From NCBI RefSeq assembly GCF_001949125.1, contig NZ_MSTI01000002.1, positions 1 through 34,258 on the forward strand: a stretch of DNA of 34,258 nucleotides, read 5' to 3'. Below are positions 7,533-16,127 of this stretch, piece by piece. The notes beneath the pieces are model-generated. The model was not told where the DNA came from, made no database searches, and saw only the letters and a list, made by a program, of their open reading frames with translations. The stretch comes from Deinococcus marmoris. Its GTDB lineage: Bacteria > Deinococcota > Deinococci > Deinococcales > Deinococcaceae. Position numbers and translations under genes: made by a program. Numbering within the stretch: position 1 is the first letter of the stretch; every line of letters starts with the position of its first letter.

Positions 7533-8113
7533 GCTGTCAACTCCTTCCAAACCGCTGAGTATTCATCAAGATCTGTCGGGCCGGAACCGAATGCGCCCTT
7601 ATACGCTTCAAGTTCGCGGATCCGGCTGCTGAGCACTGGCAGGCCAGCAAGAGCCTCGGTTGCCTCCTTGGCCAGGCGTCGTCTCGGGTTATATCGTGTC
7701 AGCAAAATGGCGACGTCCAGGTCTTCTCGCTGGGCCTGGATGTCGGCGAGCAACTCGAGGGTGGGGCGCAGCCGATCAATTTCCAGACCAGTTGGGGCCA
7801 CCGGCACCACGGCGATCTCGGCGAGGCTGCCGGCACGCAGGAGCAGTTCCCTGGAGTTGGGTGGGGTGTCGATGATGACCAGGTGTCCGTCGTCGCGGGC
7901 CGCCTTGACCTGTCGGGCCAGGCGGTCGGGTTCGCCCGCGACGACGTTGAAGGGCAGTTTGGCGTGGGCAGCCCAGCGGTGCGCGCTGTGTTCACTGTCG
8001 GCGTCGACGATGGTCACGGTGTGGCCGGCGGCCGCAGCAACGGAGGCGAGGTAAATGCTGGTGGTCGTTTTTCCGACTCCCCCTTTCAGCGACAGAACAG
8101 CGATAGCTTTCAT
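7529..8113 (-). CDS. parA: ParA-family partition ATPase
   Basis: 194 residues, the short type Ib form with no N-terminal DNA-binding domain. The deviant Walker A motif KGGVGKTT is at residues 10-17, with the signature lysine at 10; D37 lies in the A-prime motif (VDAD), and the Walker B DTPP begins at D82. It forms nucleoid-bound ATP dimers that segregate the plasmid with the small RHH protein downstream. The start ATG is preceded by TATACT with a 6-nt gap, so the mRNA is probably leaderless and autoregulated through the adjacent palindrome. Confidence 0.92.
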   Translation of the reverse strand: MKAIAVLSLKGGVGKTTTSIYLASVAAAAGHTVTIVDADSEHSAHRWAAHAKLPFNVVAGEPDRLARQVKAARDDGHLVIIDTPPNSRELLLRAGSLAEIAVVPVAPTGLEIDRLRPTLELLADIQAQREDLDVAILLTRYNPRRRLAKEATEALAGLPVLSSRIRELEAYKGAFGSGPTDLDEYSAVWKELTA

Positions 8114-8119
8114 CTCCTG

Positions 8120-8166
8120 AGTATACGCCTAGGTAGTTATTTGGCTATCTAGATAGCCAAATAACT
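8120..8166 (-). promoter_or_regulatory. parA promoter with perfect 32-bp palindrome
   Basis: TATACT (8125-8120, minus strand) lies 6 nt before the parA ATG. The palindrome at 8135-8166 has 16-bp arms (AGTTATTTGGCTATCT and its exact complement, no loop) and covers the -35 position. It is a strong candidate operator for the RHH partition protein. Confidence 0.6.
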
Positions 8167-8429
8167 CGGTACATAGATAGGTATTCTATGCCGAGAGACT
8201 GTACAAGGCGAAAGGGCAGAGAATGTTGTTTGCGCATATGCGTTCTGCTCACCTCCCCAGTGCTGCCGCGAGGTGACAGGCTTTCGATAGAACGGCGGGT
8301 CTCCGACGGGCGTGGTCGTCACAGTGCCAACACTCACCGATCTGTGGTGACAGTGAGAGCAGAGCTGTGCTGGTGTGGACACCACTTGACGATCCCAATG
8401 TCATTCAGTTTCAATAGATAGAAGTGTAA

Positions 8430-8488
8430 ATATCTAGATATCTATCTGCTAATCTTTATAGGTATATAGATACCTATATACCTATAAA
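8430..8488. repeat. AT-rich inverted repeats, candidate centromere (parS)
   Basis: ATATCTAGATAT (8430-8441) is a perfect 12-bp palindrome. TTTATAGGTATATAG (8455-8469) pairs perfectly with CTATATACCTATAAA (8474-8488) around a 4-nt loop. TAGATA/TATCTA words recur between 8140 and 8480 (also near 8172 and 8415). Such repeat clusters next to type Ib par genes usually are the centromere; function here is inferred. Confidence 0.5.
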
Positions 8489-8733
8489 AACTGACCTGGT
8501 GCTGAAAGTATCGGGGGAGGGATTATCGGTAACCAGTTTTCCATGACTCAGCGCTGAGATTTAGACGCGTGCATTCTCCTTCCTGGCAGCACGTACCGGA
8601 CAACACAGGCGACCTGACAACAGATTATCCTTCTCTTCGCGGACTGGACTGGGAAGAGAAGGGGGAAGCCACTTTTGGATTTTCATCGTCGATCCCGCTC
8701 AATGGCAACGTGTGTGGGGCACTGTCTGCGTCA
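8489..8733. other. no gene seen
   Basis: No supported CDS. The only structure noted is the 12-bp palindrome CTCAGCGCTGAG at 8547-8558. A plus-strand ORF from 8569 is antisense to the pseudogene that ends at 8734. Confidence 0.4.
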
Positions 8734-9357
8734 CTAAATTTCCAGCACCTCGCGTGCCTGCTGAGTGGTCGCCTCCTTTCCATAGATCGGCGTGCCTGGC
8801 CACTGGGTTTTGCTCTGCTCCAGATCGCCGTTGTCCGCCGCCACGAAACTGATGTCCTCGATCAACCGGCTGACCACCGTTTTAGCCTTAGCAGTATCAC
8901 TGGCAATGGGAATGGCGCGGCGTTCATCCAAGGGCTTATCGACGTCACCCTGGCTCTCCAGATCTGCCGCTGGGACGGTATTGAACGCCTTGACCACACG
9001 CGCACTGCCCAGGTGAGGGCCATGAATGCGCTCTCTGACAGGCCGCCCAGGCCAATCTGACCTCTCGCTCCGGGTCACAGTCGGTGGTGTCGATCGCAAT
9101 TTTGCCAGCCAGTTGGGCGGTGGGCAACCCGTTGTGGTGACCGAATGGGACAGTTTCGATGACGAGTTCGCCGAAATGTGCGGCGTCCTCGTCGCTGTAG
9201 GCCGTGACGCCATGACCGAGACGTTCGGCCAGATCCCGGAGCGTGTCCGGGCCGCGTGAGTTGCTGATAGCGACGTCGTACCTGGGTACCTGGCTTCCGC
9301 CAGCAGTCGGACCAGCGCCTGTCCGAAGTGTCCTACCACCAGAATGCCAATCTTCAT
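8734..9357 (-). pseudogene. NADPH-dependent F420 reductase-like oxidoreductase, frameshifted
   Basis: Remnant of a roughly 210-residue Rossmann-fold oxidoreductase of the F420-reductase-like family (COG2085 type). It begins MKIGILVVGHFGQAL at 9357, a nucleotide-binding start with V and H replacing usual glycine positions. The protein then continues in other frames: RYDVAISNSRGPDTL and LVIETVPFG in a second, SESAFMAL in a third, and ARVVKAFNTVPAADL to the C-terminus (PIYGKEAT) back in the first. At least three frameshifts are needed. The first is explained by an 8-bp tandem duplication, GTACCTGG twice at 9278-9293; deleting one unit restores ARYDVAISNS. The minus frame stays open far upstream, giving a misleading 343-codon ORF. 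Confidence 0.72.
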
Positions 9358-9478
9358 GCCGTCACTGTCGTCCGATGGGCGTGGTGGTGTTTTTCGCTTG
9401 GCAGGGGAGACGTTGTTCAATTCCGTCCAGCCTCCGCCTCGCACTATCCTGACCACTGATCCCCACATGCAGTAGCAC

Positions 9479-9729
9479 GACTTTGCCGAAAAATGGCGGA
9501 CCTGGCCCCCAACGTCAGCGAGCGCGCCACCTACCAGGAACACTGGCGTGATCTCTGCGCCCTGCCCGGTGAATTCACCCCCAGCCGCGATACGACGGGG
9601 CAGGACTACGCCTTTGAGAAATACATTGAGAAGATCGGCACCGGCGAGACCGACTTCGACGACGTCTTCAAGCGGAATGACCTCACCGCTGAGTACAAGG
9701 CCCAGGTCAAGAGTCCGAGGAAACCCTGA
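9479..9729 (+). pseudogene. N-terminal fragment of an MmeI-like DNA methyltransferase
   Basis: An ORF at 9493-9729 encodes YQEHWRDLCALPGEFTPS, then DTTGQDYAFEKYIEKIGTGETDFDDVFKRN and EYKAQ. This strongly recalls the N-terminus of class I SAM-dependent DNA methyltransferases of MmeI-like type IIL systems (sAxQEHFIDLCxLLG-xPTP, TGxxYTFEKG, GFADVWKR, WEYKG). The usual preceding D-F-x-x-K-W is present in another frame at 9479-9496, so there is a frameshift as well as a truncation. The D and E-x-K of the nuclease-like part are partly visible (DFDDV, EYK), but no methyltransferase domain follows. Recognition is from memory of the family. Confidence 0.5.
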
Positions 9730-9733
9730 CAGA

Positions 9734-10966
9734 TCAGCTCGCCCCGATGGTCTGGGTTTCAGCATTCAAATCTGGAGTTTCCCGCTCGGACAGGGCCACC
9801 CACGCCCAGGCCAGCGCCATCAGCAGGGTGACGCTCCCTGCCACCGTGAAGAACAGGGACGCCGGGTAACGGTCCACCACAGGAGAAATCGCCAGGAGCG
9901 TGACTGGCATCCCCAGAGTGGCGACGGTCATCAATACGCTGAACGTGCGGCCCAGGAAAGCAGCCGGCACCATCTGCTGCATCAGCGTAATGATGGGCGT
10001 GTTGACGGACGCAAAGGCCACCCCCATCAGCGCGCCGACTCCCAGCAGAGCCGGGGGCGCAGCAAACTGGACCAGCAAAAAGAGTGAACCGCCCAGCAAG
10101 GCCAACCCCAGCGTGACCGTGCGGCGCAGAGGGAGCCGCGAACCGATCAGCGCCAGCAGCGCGGAAGCGGCCAGCATCCCCGCACCTTCGGCGGCGAGAT
10201 ATTGACCGTACCCTTGCGCCCCAGCGCCGCCGAGCAGCAGTTTGGGCAGTAAAACCTGCACCGGCGCGAGGCTGGCATTCAGCAGCAGGGCGATGAACGG
10301 CAAGAACATCAAGACCCGCGAACGACGCATCAGACGCAGACCGCTCAGCACGCTGCCCAGCAAGGACTCAGGCGCTCCGGTCTTCAGCTCACGCGGGGGC
10401 AAGTTGACCAGCAGCAGGAGCGTGCCCATCACCACAAAGCTCACGCCATCCAGAACGATGGCGAGGGCGGGCGAGAAGGCTGTGACGAGATAACCGCCCG
10501 CCAGGACGCCAAGCAAACCTGCGCCCTGACTGACCCCACCGATCAGCCCATTGGCACGCGCCAACTCCTTTTCCGGGACCAATGCGGGAACAGCGGCGCT
10601 GCTGGCCGGTCCCGCGAAGATGCCTGCCAGACCGGTCAGGACCGCCGCACCATTGACCAGCCACAGCGGGACCTCGCCCCAGGTCAGGGCCAGGCCGCCC
10701 ACCGTCAGTTGCAACAGGCCGCGTGTCAGGTCCGCGCCGATCAGCGGCACCTTCAGGTTCACACGGTCCACCAGCGCTCCAGCGAGTGGCATCAAGACGT
10801 TGGGAACCAGCGCGCAGGCCAGGGTCAGCGCCATCTGCCCCGCCAAGCCGGTCTGATGCAGCACCAGGAAACTCAGGGCGATGCCCGCCAGGGCTGATCC
10901 CAGTTGACTCTGGGCTGTGCCAAGCAGCCAGATCACGAACGAACGGTTCCACAGATGAGTCGCCAT
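9734..10966 (-). CDS. MFS efflux transporter
   Basis: 410 residues from the ATG at 10966, with about 12 hydrophobic helices, the standard MFS size. The loop 2-3 signature region is seen as VDRVNLKVPLIGADLTRG (motif A-like D-R-x-x-x-K and D-x-x-R). The helix-5 area LARANGLIGGVSQGAGLLGVLAGGYL is typical of the MefA-like drug exporters that use the proton gradient. It is an inner-membrane exporter, probably of a drug or toxic metabolite; the substrate is unknown. It is divergent from a helix-turn-helix regulator across 73 bp, a common exporter/regulator arrangement. The open frame extends upstream of 10966 into that regulator gene, so the shorter start is preferred. Confidence 0.85.
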   Translation of the reverse strand: MATHLWNRSFVIWLLGTAQSQLGSALAGIALSFLVLHQTGLAGQMALTLACALVPNVLMPLAGALVDRVNLKVPLIGADLTRGLLQLTVGGLALTWGEVPLWLVNGAAVLTGLAGIFAGPASSAAVPALVPEKELARANGLIGGVSQGAGLLGVLAGGYLVTAFSPALAIVLDGVSFVVMGTLLLLVNLPPRELKTGAPESLLGSVLSGLRLMRRSRVLMFLPFIALLLNASLAPVQVLLPKLLLGGAGAQGYGQYLAAEGAGMLAASALLALIGSRLPLRRTVTLGLALLGGSLFLLVQFAAPPALLGVGALMGVAFASVNTPIITLMQQMVPAAFLGRTFSVLMTVATLGMPVTLLAISPVVDRYPASLFFTVAGSVTLLMALAWAWVALSERETPDLNAETQTIGAS

Positions 10967-11026
10967 GCCACAAGTGTGTGCGGGGTCAACTCCAGATGGA
11001 ATGCGGTTTTTGGAGAAGCGGCGGCC

Positions 11027-11032
11027 TAAGCT
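11027..11032 (+). promoter_or_regulatory. leaderless -10 box of the regulator
   Basis: TAAGCT (TANNNT) is 7 nt before the ATG at 11040 and supports that start over the in-frame upstream codon at 10965. No Shine-Dalgarno sequence is visible. Confidence 0.4.
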
Positions 11033-11039
11033 CTGCTGT

Positions 11040-11666
11040 ATGAATGAAGTGCGGACGGCCACCACCGAGCAGGCAGCACTCCTGCTGGACGTCACACTCC
11101 GCCCGCTGCTGGACTTGCTCATGCGCGCGGAATGCAGCGCTTCTGAAGTGGCGAGCCATCTGAGCGTCAGCTTGCAACGCGCCCATTATCTGCTGGGCAA
11201 GCTGGTCCAGGTGAATATCGCTGTGATCGAGCGAGAAGACGCCCGTGCAGGCCGGGCCATCAAGCGCTACCGCATGCCGGGGCGCTGGTTCATCCCCTAC
11301 GAGGTCACAGGGGCGGAGACACTTGAAGCTTTTGCCTCGTCCCAATTGATGCCCCGGTTGGAAACATTGATCGGCCACAGCGCCCGTGTCCTGCGCGAAC
11401 GTTCCCCGCACTGGGGTTTCTGGCTGGAGAGCAGCCCGGAAAACGTCAGCCTGTTAATCGGTGATGAGCATGGTCCGGCCAATGATCTGTTCTTCGGCGA
11501 CGAACCGTTTTTTCTGAATATCGGCCACATGGACCTGAGCCGCGAAAAAGCCACCGAACTCAGACGTCGCCTGTGGGCCGTGCTGGAAGATTTTGAAATC
11601 GAGAACACGCCTGGTGCCCCTGAATACACCGTTGCCCTGATGCTGGTGCGCGGCGCAGTGAATTGA
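11040..11666 (+). CDS. winged-helix transcriptional regulator (ArsR-like)
   Basis: 208 residues. Residues about 10-75 form a winged helix-turn-helix: helix LRPLLDLLMR, the turn ASEVASHLSVSLQRAHYLLGKLVQ, then a wing with IVEREDARAGRAIKRYRM. The pattern fits ArsR/HTH_20-like regulators in which the recognition helix picks sites near their own promoter. The C-terminal 130 residues look like an effector or dimer domain that I cannot assign (WGFWLESSPENVSLLIGDE). The likely role is control of the divergent MFS exporter. The start is supported by a TAAGCT box 7 nt upstream. Confidence 0.72.
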   Translation: MNEVRTATTEQAALLLDVTLRPLLDLLMRAECSASEVASHLSVSLQRAHYLLGKLVQVNIAVIEREDARAGRAIKRYRMPGRWFIPYEVTGAETLEAFASSQLMPRLETLIGHSARVLRERSPHWGFWLESSPENVSLLIGDEHGPANDLFFGDEPFFLNIGHMDLSREKATELRRRLWAVLEDFEIENTPGAPEYTVALMLVRGAVN

Positions 11667-11865
11667 AGGATGGGCAAGACGGCGCGCCGTTTCAAAACGA
11701 GGTGAGCTGGAAAAGTCTGGGATGGACGCAGGCGACTGGAGCGTCTCAGCGCCAGAGGCCCAGAGGAGTTGTCGCCCCTGAACTTTCACCTGTTGGCCAG
11801 GAGAGCCAGGACGCAATGCGCAGAGATGGCACTTCATGTGGCGAGAGGCTCACCTGAATCAGCGC
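11667..11865. other. no gene seen
   Basis: Spacer between the regulator and the promoter of the racemase cluster. The palindrome ACGGCGCGCCGT (11679-11690) follows the regulator stop but has no loop or T-run, so it is not called as a terminator. Confidence 0.4.
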
Positions 11866-11894
11866 TTGCAAAACACCTTGCGAGTTACTATAGT
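11866..11894 (+). promoter_or_regulatory. sigma-70-type promoter of the racemase/peptide cluster
   Basis: TTGCAA (-35, 11866-11871) and TATAGT (-10, 11889-11894) are separated by exactly 17 bp. Transcription would begin near 11901, giving a leader of about 80 nt before the small ORF at 11982. This is the best promoter match in the window. Confidence 0.55.
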
Positions 11895-11981
11895 GCTGTA
11901 AAATCAAATGCAAGCGCAAGTTCAATGTTGACCCGCATCACGTCCGGGCCGTCCTATCCTTTTTACCGGTAAGGAGTTTCG

Positions 11982-12059
11982 ATGCTGTTAAGCGTGCGTT
12001 TTCTGGGCCTTCCCGTCGTTGCCAGCCCCTGCCCTTCTGGACGGTCCGATGCATCTTGA
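11982..12059 (+). CDS. 25-residue leader ORF overlapping the racemase start
   Basis: ATG at 11982 has the strongest ribosome site nearby, AAGGAG (11971-11976), with 5 nt between. It encodes 25 residues (begins [15 protein letters not shown]) and stops with TGA at 12057-12059. The racemase ATG (12049) lies inside it in another frame, 8 nt before that stop, and has no good ribosome site of its own. This is the geometry of translational coupling by re-initiation. It could be a regulatory leader peptide or only a coupling device. A frameshifted original N-terminus of the racemase is less likely, since the racemase aligns to its family from 12049. Confidence 0.5.
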   Translation: MLLSVRFLGLPVVASPCPSGRSDAS

Positions 12060-13179
12060 CCGCGCCGAACTTCGGGTGGTCTCGCTCCCCCTCCTGAAGC
12101 CCTTCAGAACCTCCTTCGGCGTGATGACTGACAAGAACTTCGTGTTGCTCCGGCTGTTCGGTGAGGGGCTAGAAGGCGTGGCCGAGGGAGTTATGGACCT
12201 GCGCCCGGATTTCCGCGAGGAGACCATCAGCGGCGCACTGGCTCTGCTTCAGGACACCGTTTTGCCTGCCGTGCTGGGCCACGACTGGGTGAACCCTGAA
12301 CAACTGATGCGCCACCTGACAGGCATACGCGGCAACCGGATGGCGCTGGCCACCGTGGAAATGGCCTTCTGGGATCTGTGGAGCAGAAGTCTGGGTCAGC
12401 CGCTCTCGGCAGTGCTGGGCGGGGTACGGGACGCCGTGCCGGTGGGCGTCTCGCTGGGCATCCAGGCGTCGGTAGAGGCCACTGTGGACAGCGCCGTATC
12501 ACACGCCGAGCAGGGCTATCGGCGCATCAAGCTCAAGATTCAGCCGGGCTGGGATGTGGACGTGGTGCGGGCGGTCAAGGCGGCTCTCCCGGATACGCCT
12601 GTCACGGTTGACGCCAACGCCGCGTACTCGCTGGCAAATCTGAACACCCTGCGCGAACTGGACACGCTGGGCCTGGATTACATCGAGCAGCCGCTGGCCT
12701 GGAACGACATGCGCGATCACGTCAAATTGCAGGCACTGATGAATACGCCGCTGTGCCTGGACGAGTGCATCACCACGGCACAGGACGCCCGCAAGGCGCT
12801 GGAAACGGCGGCCTGCCGACTGGTGAACATCAAGGTGGGCCGGGTGGGTGGCCACCTGGAAGCCCGGCGCGTCCATGACGTGGCGGCGGCGTTCAGTGCC
12901 CCGGTGTGGTGCGGCGGCATGCTGGAAAGTGGCGTGGGCCGGGCACACAACATCCACCTGGCGACGCTGGAAAATTTCACCAAACCCGGTGACACCAGCA
13001 GCAGCTCCCGTTACTGGGCGCGTGATCTGATTCATGAGGCGCTGGAAACGTCAGGCGGCATGATGCCCGTTCCAGCGGGTCATGGCATCGGCGTCACGCT
13101 GGATTTGCCCTTTCTGGAGACCATCACGCAGCAAAAATTCGAGGTTGGCCCGGTCCGGCAGCCGGTGGCAGGCCGCTGA
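12049..13179 (+). CDS. N-acylamino acid racemase / o-succinylbenzoate synthase family
   Basis: 376 residues from ATG 12049, the family length. The enolase-superfamily enzyme racemises N-acyl (N-succinyl or N-acetyl) amino acids; relatives also make o-succinylbenzoate. It closely resembles the characterised D. radiodurans N-acylamino acid racemase along its whole length ([35 protein letters not shown]). Catalytic lysines K161 and K163 lie in RIKLKI, and K262 in NIKVGRVGG. Metal ligands are D188 (VDAN), E213 (YIEQP) and D238 (CLDE). The [15 protein letters not shown] loop is intact. No menaquinone genes are nearby; the GNAT neighbour, D-aminoacylase homologue and peptide transporter argue for D/L-amino acid conversion. 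A TTG-initiated extension to 12019 is possible but would not match the family. Confidence 0.93.
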   Translation: MHLDRAELRVVSLPLLKPFRTSFGVMTDKNFVLLRLFGEGLEGVAEGVMDLRPDFREETISGALALLQDTVLPAVLGHDWVNPEQLMRHLTGIRGNRMALATVEMAFWDLWSRSLGQPLSAVLGGVRDAVPVGVSLGIQASVEATVDSAVSHAEQGYRRIKLKIQPGWDVDVVRAVKAALPDTPVTVDANAAYSLANLNTLRELDTLGLDYIEQPLAWNDMRDHVKLQALMNTPLCLDECITTAQDARKALETAACRLVNIKVGRVGGHLEARRVHDVAAAFSAPVWCGGMLESGVGRAHNIHLATLENFTKPGDTSSSSRYWARDLIHEALETSGGMMPVPAGHGIGVTLDLPFLETITQQKFEVGPVRQPVAGR

Positions 13180-13181
13180 AC

Positions 13182-14000
13182 ATGACTGCACCCGCCGCCA
13201 TCCCCACCATGCGCGAACCCCTGGTGCTCCGCGAATTGAGCGGCCCGCAGGAACTGGCGGCGACGATTCCGCTGGCCCACGCCATCTGGGGCCAGACGGA
13301 CCGCCCCGAGGACACGGTGATGCTGCGCGTCATTCAGCATGTGGGCGGACTTGTGGCTGGAGCTGTGGACTCACAGGGACAGATCTGGGCGTACCTGGAA
13401 GCCTTGCCCACTTCAAAACCGGGCGTGCAGCACTCGCACCGGATGGGCGTGCATCCGGCGTACCGCCAGCAGCATCTGGGCGAGCGTCTCAAGCACTTTC
13501 AGCGCCAGTGGTGCCTGGAACGCGGGATCACGCGCGTCCACTGGACTTTTGACCCGCTGCTGGCCGTCAACGCGCACCTCAACATTCACCGGCTGGGCGC
13601 AACCGTCCGCACCTACCTGCCCGATCAGTACGGCGAGATGGAGAACATCAGCGCGGGCGCGGCCTCGGACCGATTGGAAGCCGAGTGGTGCCTGGACAGC
13701 CCGCGTGTGGAGGCACATCTGGCCGGGAGGGTGGACGCAGCGTGGCCGGAGGGTGGGGCGTTCCATCCGCTTGATGCTGAACTACCGGCCACCTTGCCCG
13801 ACATGCTGGCGATGATCGTCCCCGCGCAGGATTATTACGCTCTATTGCGCGAGGACCGTGCATTGGCGCTGGAATGGCGGCAGCGCACGCGGCCCGTCTT
13901 CACGCGGCTGTTTAGCGAGGGCCTGGTCCTGGTGGATGTGGACCTGACCCGCCGTCAGTATCTGTTCAGACGGCGGGCGCAGGATGACGCCACATGTTGA
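13182..14000 (+). CDS. GNAT-family N-acyltransferase
   Basis: 272 residues starting 2 nt after the racemase stop. It belongs to the GNAT-like group (COG3375 type) often found beside N-succinylamino acid racemases, where the partner puts an acyl group from acyl-CoA onto the amino group of a D-amino acid. The acetyl-CoA loop region appears as HSHRMGVHPAYRQQHLGERLK (about 85-105: beta4, then the Q/R-x-x-G-x-G/A-like QQHLGE turn), followed by RVHWTFDPLLAVNAHLNIHRLGA, a segment well conserved in this subfamily. The family pathway is D-amino acid acylation, racemisation of the N-acyl product, then deacylation to the L-amino acid. The acyl donor (succinyl- or acetyl-CoA) cannot be read from the sequence. 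Confidence 0.82.
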   Translation: MTAPAAIPTMREPLVLRELSGPQELAATIPLAHAIWGQTDRPEDTVMLRVIQHVGGLVAGAVDSQGQIWAYLEALPTSKPGVQHSHRMGVHPAYRQQHLGERLKHFQRQWCLERGITRVHWTFDPLLAVNAHLNIHRLGATVRTYLPDQYGEMENISAGAASDRLEAEWCLDSPRVEAHLAGRVDAAWPEGGAFHPLDAELPATLPDMLAMIVPAQDYYALLREDRALALEWRQRTRPVFTRLFSEGLVLVDVDLTRRQYLFRRRAQDDATC

Positions 14001-15022
14001 GTTTTGTCCTGCGCCGCCTGCTGGCGCTGCCGCTGATTCTGCTGGCGGTGACGTTCTTGATTGTGCTGGTCATGCAACTCATCCCGGTGGAGCAGCGAGC
14101 TGTGGCCTACACCACTGATCTGGCGCAGCTTGGGCGAATTCAGGAAATCATCAAGACCAACCACCTGGACGGCAGCGTCTTCGAGCAGTACTGGAGGTGG
14201 TTGGGTCAGGCGCTGGGCGGCAATCTGGGCTACTCGCGCACCAGCGGGCAGCCGGTGTTGCAAACACTTCTGGCCCGTTTTCCCGCCACGCTGGAACTGG
14301 CCTTGTTCACGCTGGTTCCGCTGATTAGCCTGAGCGTGTGGATGGGTTCAAAGGCCGCCGTGCGGCGGGGCAGGACCGCCGATGCAGTCATTCGCGTGAT
14401 CGCTGTGGTCGCTTACAGCACCCCCAGTTTCGTGCTGGGCGTGTGGCTGCTGGTGATCTTTTACGGCGCACTGAACCTGCTGCCGGGAACGGGCAACCTC
14501 AGCAACGACAGCGCCATCTATTTTCTGACGGGTGAGATTAAGCGCGTCACCGGGCTGACCACCATCGACGCCCTGCTGGCTGGCCGCCTGGACGTGTTCT
14601 GGGACGCTATCAAGCACCTGATCATGCCGGTCTTCACGCTGATGGTGGTGGGCAGCGCCGGGCTGATCAAGGGAACACGCACCAGCATGCTCGAGGCCCT
14701 GAACAGCGATTACATCCGCACCGCCCGCGCCAAGGGCATCGCCGAGGGTGTGGTGATTCGCAAGCACGCGCGGCGCAACGCCCTGCTGACCATCATCACG
14801 CTGGCGGGCCTGAGTGTCTCCGGGCTGCTTCAGGGCGCGGTGATTGCCGAAACCCTGTTCGGCTATCCCGGCGTGGGCGCGTGGGCGGCGCAGGCGGCGG
14901 CGCTGGGCGATCTGCCGGGAGTGCTGGGCTTTGCGCTGCTGGCGGCGACCGTTGTGGTCCTGATGAATCTGGCGATTGACCTGGCTTACACCGTTATTGA
15001 TCCCCGCGTGAGGTACGCATGA
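13994..15022 (+). CDS. dppB: peptide ABC transporter permease (DppB-type)
   Basis: 342 residues with six predicted membrane helices; the first follows MLSFVLRRLLALPLILLAV. It overlaps the GNAT gene by 7 bp. The cytoplasmic EAA loop that docks the ATPase is visible as MLEALNSDYIRTARAKG. The N-terminal half fits the DppB/OppB type (an external loop of about 60 residues after helix 1 with DGSVFEQYWRWLGQALGGNLGYS). It forms the channel with the next gene for uptake of di- or oligopeptides. An extra external loop (LLPGTGNLSNDSAIYF) is family-typical. Confidence 0.92.
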   Translation: MLSFVLRRLLALPLILLAVTFLIVLVMQLIPVEQRAVAYTTDLAQLGRIQEIIKTNHLDGSVFEQYWRWLGQALGGNLGYSRTSGQPVLQTLLARFPATLELALFTLVPLISLSVWMGSKAAVRRGRTADAVIRVIAVVAYSTPSFVLGVWLLVIFYGALNLLPGTGNLSNDSAIYFLTGEIKRVTGLTTIDALLAGRLDVFWDAIKHLIMPVFTLMVVGSAGLIKGTRTSMLEALNSDYIRTARAKGIAEGVVIRKHARRNALLTIITLAGLSVSGLLQGAVIAETLFGYPGVGAWAAQAAALGDLPGVLGFALLAATVVVLMNLAIDLAYTVIDPRVRYA

Positions 15023-16011
15023 CCGCTGTGGCTGAGGTTAAGGGCCTGAGCGTGAAGGGCAGAGGCGGATTCTGGGCACGGCTGTTCCGGCACAACCGCC
15101 TGGCCCGTGTGGGGGCCGTGCTGGTCAGCTTCTTTCTGCTGGTGGCGCTGCTCGCTCCGGTGCTGGCCCCGCCGCAGGGCAACTGCCGCCGCGCCCTGGG
15201 CATGTCGGAGACGCAGACCATTCCTGGCCCGCTGGCCTACTTGCGTGAACTGGTGGCGACGCCCGACGCCTGCCTTCAGATGCCGCGTCTGGGCTTCGCG
15301 GCGCTGCCCAATCCACCCGCCGCCGACGCGCCGCTGGGCCGCGTGGGCGGCTACGACATCCGCTATGGGCTGGTCTGGGGAACGCGCACCGCCTTCTTCC
15401 TGGGCATCACGGTGCTGGCGATCACGGTGACCATCGGCTCCCTGGTGGGCCTGACGGCTGGATTCCTGGGCGGCGTGACCGACAACCTGCTGATGCGCCT
15501 GACCGATGTGATCTTTGCCTTCCCCGCGCTGGTGCTGATCCTGGTGCTGGTGGCCGCACTGGGGCCGGGGCTGCTGAATATCATTATTGCCCTGAGTCTG
15601 GTGTCGTGGGCGGGGCTGGCCCGCGTGGTCAGGTCAGAAGTGCTGCGGCTGCGCGAGCTGGAGTTCGCGGCGGCGGCGCAGAGCCTGGGGGCCAGCCGCG
15701 CCCGGATTGCCCTGCGGCATGTCTTGCCCAACGCGATTGGTCCGCTGCTCACCATCGTGGTGCTGGAAATGGGGAGCCTGCCCATCGTGGCCGGAACGCT
15801 GTCTTTCCTGGGGCTGGGGACGCCGCTGGGGTACGCCGACTGGGGGCAATTGATTGCCCTGGCGCAGAAATGGATTCAGGGACCGCCGGGCGAGCCGTTC
15901 GCGTACTGGTACGTCACCCTCTTTCCAGGCCTGTGCATCTTTGCCTACAGCCTGGGCTGGAGCCTGCTGGGTGACAGCCTGGCCGAAGCGCTGGACCCCC
16001 GGAACCGCTGA
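15019..16011 (+). CDS. dppC: peptide ABC transporter permease (DppC-type)
   Basis: 330 residues, with an ATGA overlap with dppB (15019-15022). The N-terminal OppC-like segment contains RLFRHNRLARVGAVLVSFFLLVALLAPVL (cytoplasmic then first membrane helix), followed by a periplasmic stretch of about 80 residues with three cysteines that is longer than usual. Five more helices follow. The EAA loop is VRSEVLRLRELEFAAAAQSLGAS. It pairs with DppB to form the membrane channel. No DppD or DppF ATPase gene follows here, which is unusual. Confidence 0.92.
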   Translation: MTAVAEVKGLSVKGRGGFWARLFRHNRLARVGAVLVSFFLLVALLAPVLAPPQGNCRRALGMSETQTIPGPLAYLRELVATPDACLQMPRLGFAALPNPPAADAPLGRVGGYDIRYGLVWGTRTAFFLGITVLAITVTIGSLVGLTAGFLGGVTDNLLMRLTDVIFAFPALVLILVLVAALGPGLLNIIIALSLVSWAGLARVVRSEVLRLRELEFAAAAQSLGASRARIALRHVLPNAIGPLLTIVVLEMGSLPIVAGTLSFLGLGTPLGYADWGQLIALAQKWIQGPPGEPFAYWYVTLFPGLCIFAYSLGWSLLGDSLAEALDPRNR

Positions 16012-16127
16012 TGCTGCTGCTCGGTCCCGCCCCATGAACTCGCCTCCTGAACCCTAACCGCTCCACGTTGTTGCGCGCTCTGACTCTGCCCCCATTCGCC
16101 CGCTCACTCTGTTCCGGAGGTCCACCC

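Noticed and set aside
8734..9765. 343-codon single gene on the minus strand
   Set aside because: Only the part from 9357 matches a protein family, and that match changes frame at least three times; treated as a pseudogene.
11679..11690. Terminator ACGGCGCGCCGT after the regulator
   Set aside because: Self-complementary without a loop and followed by only three T.
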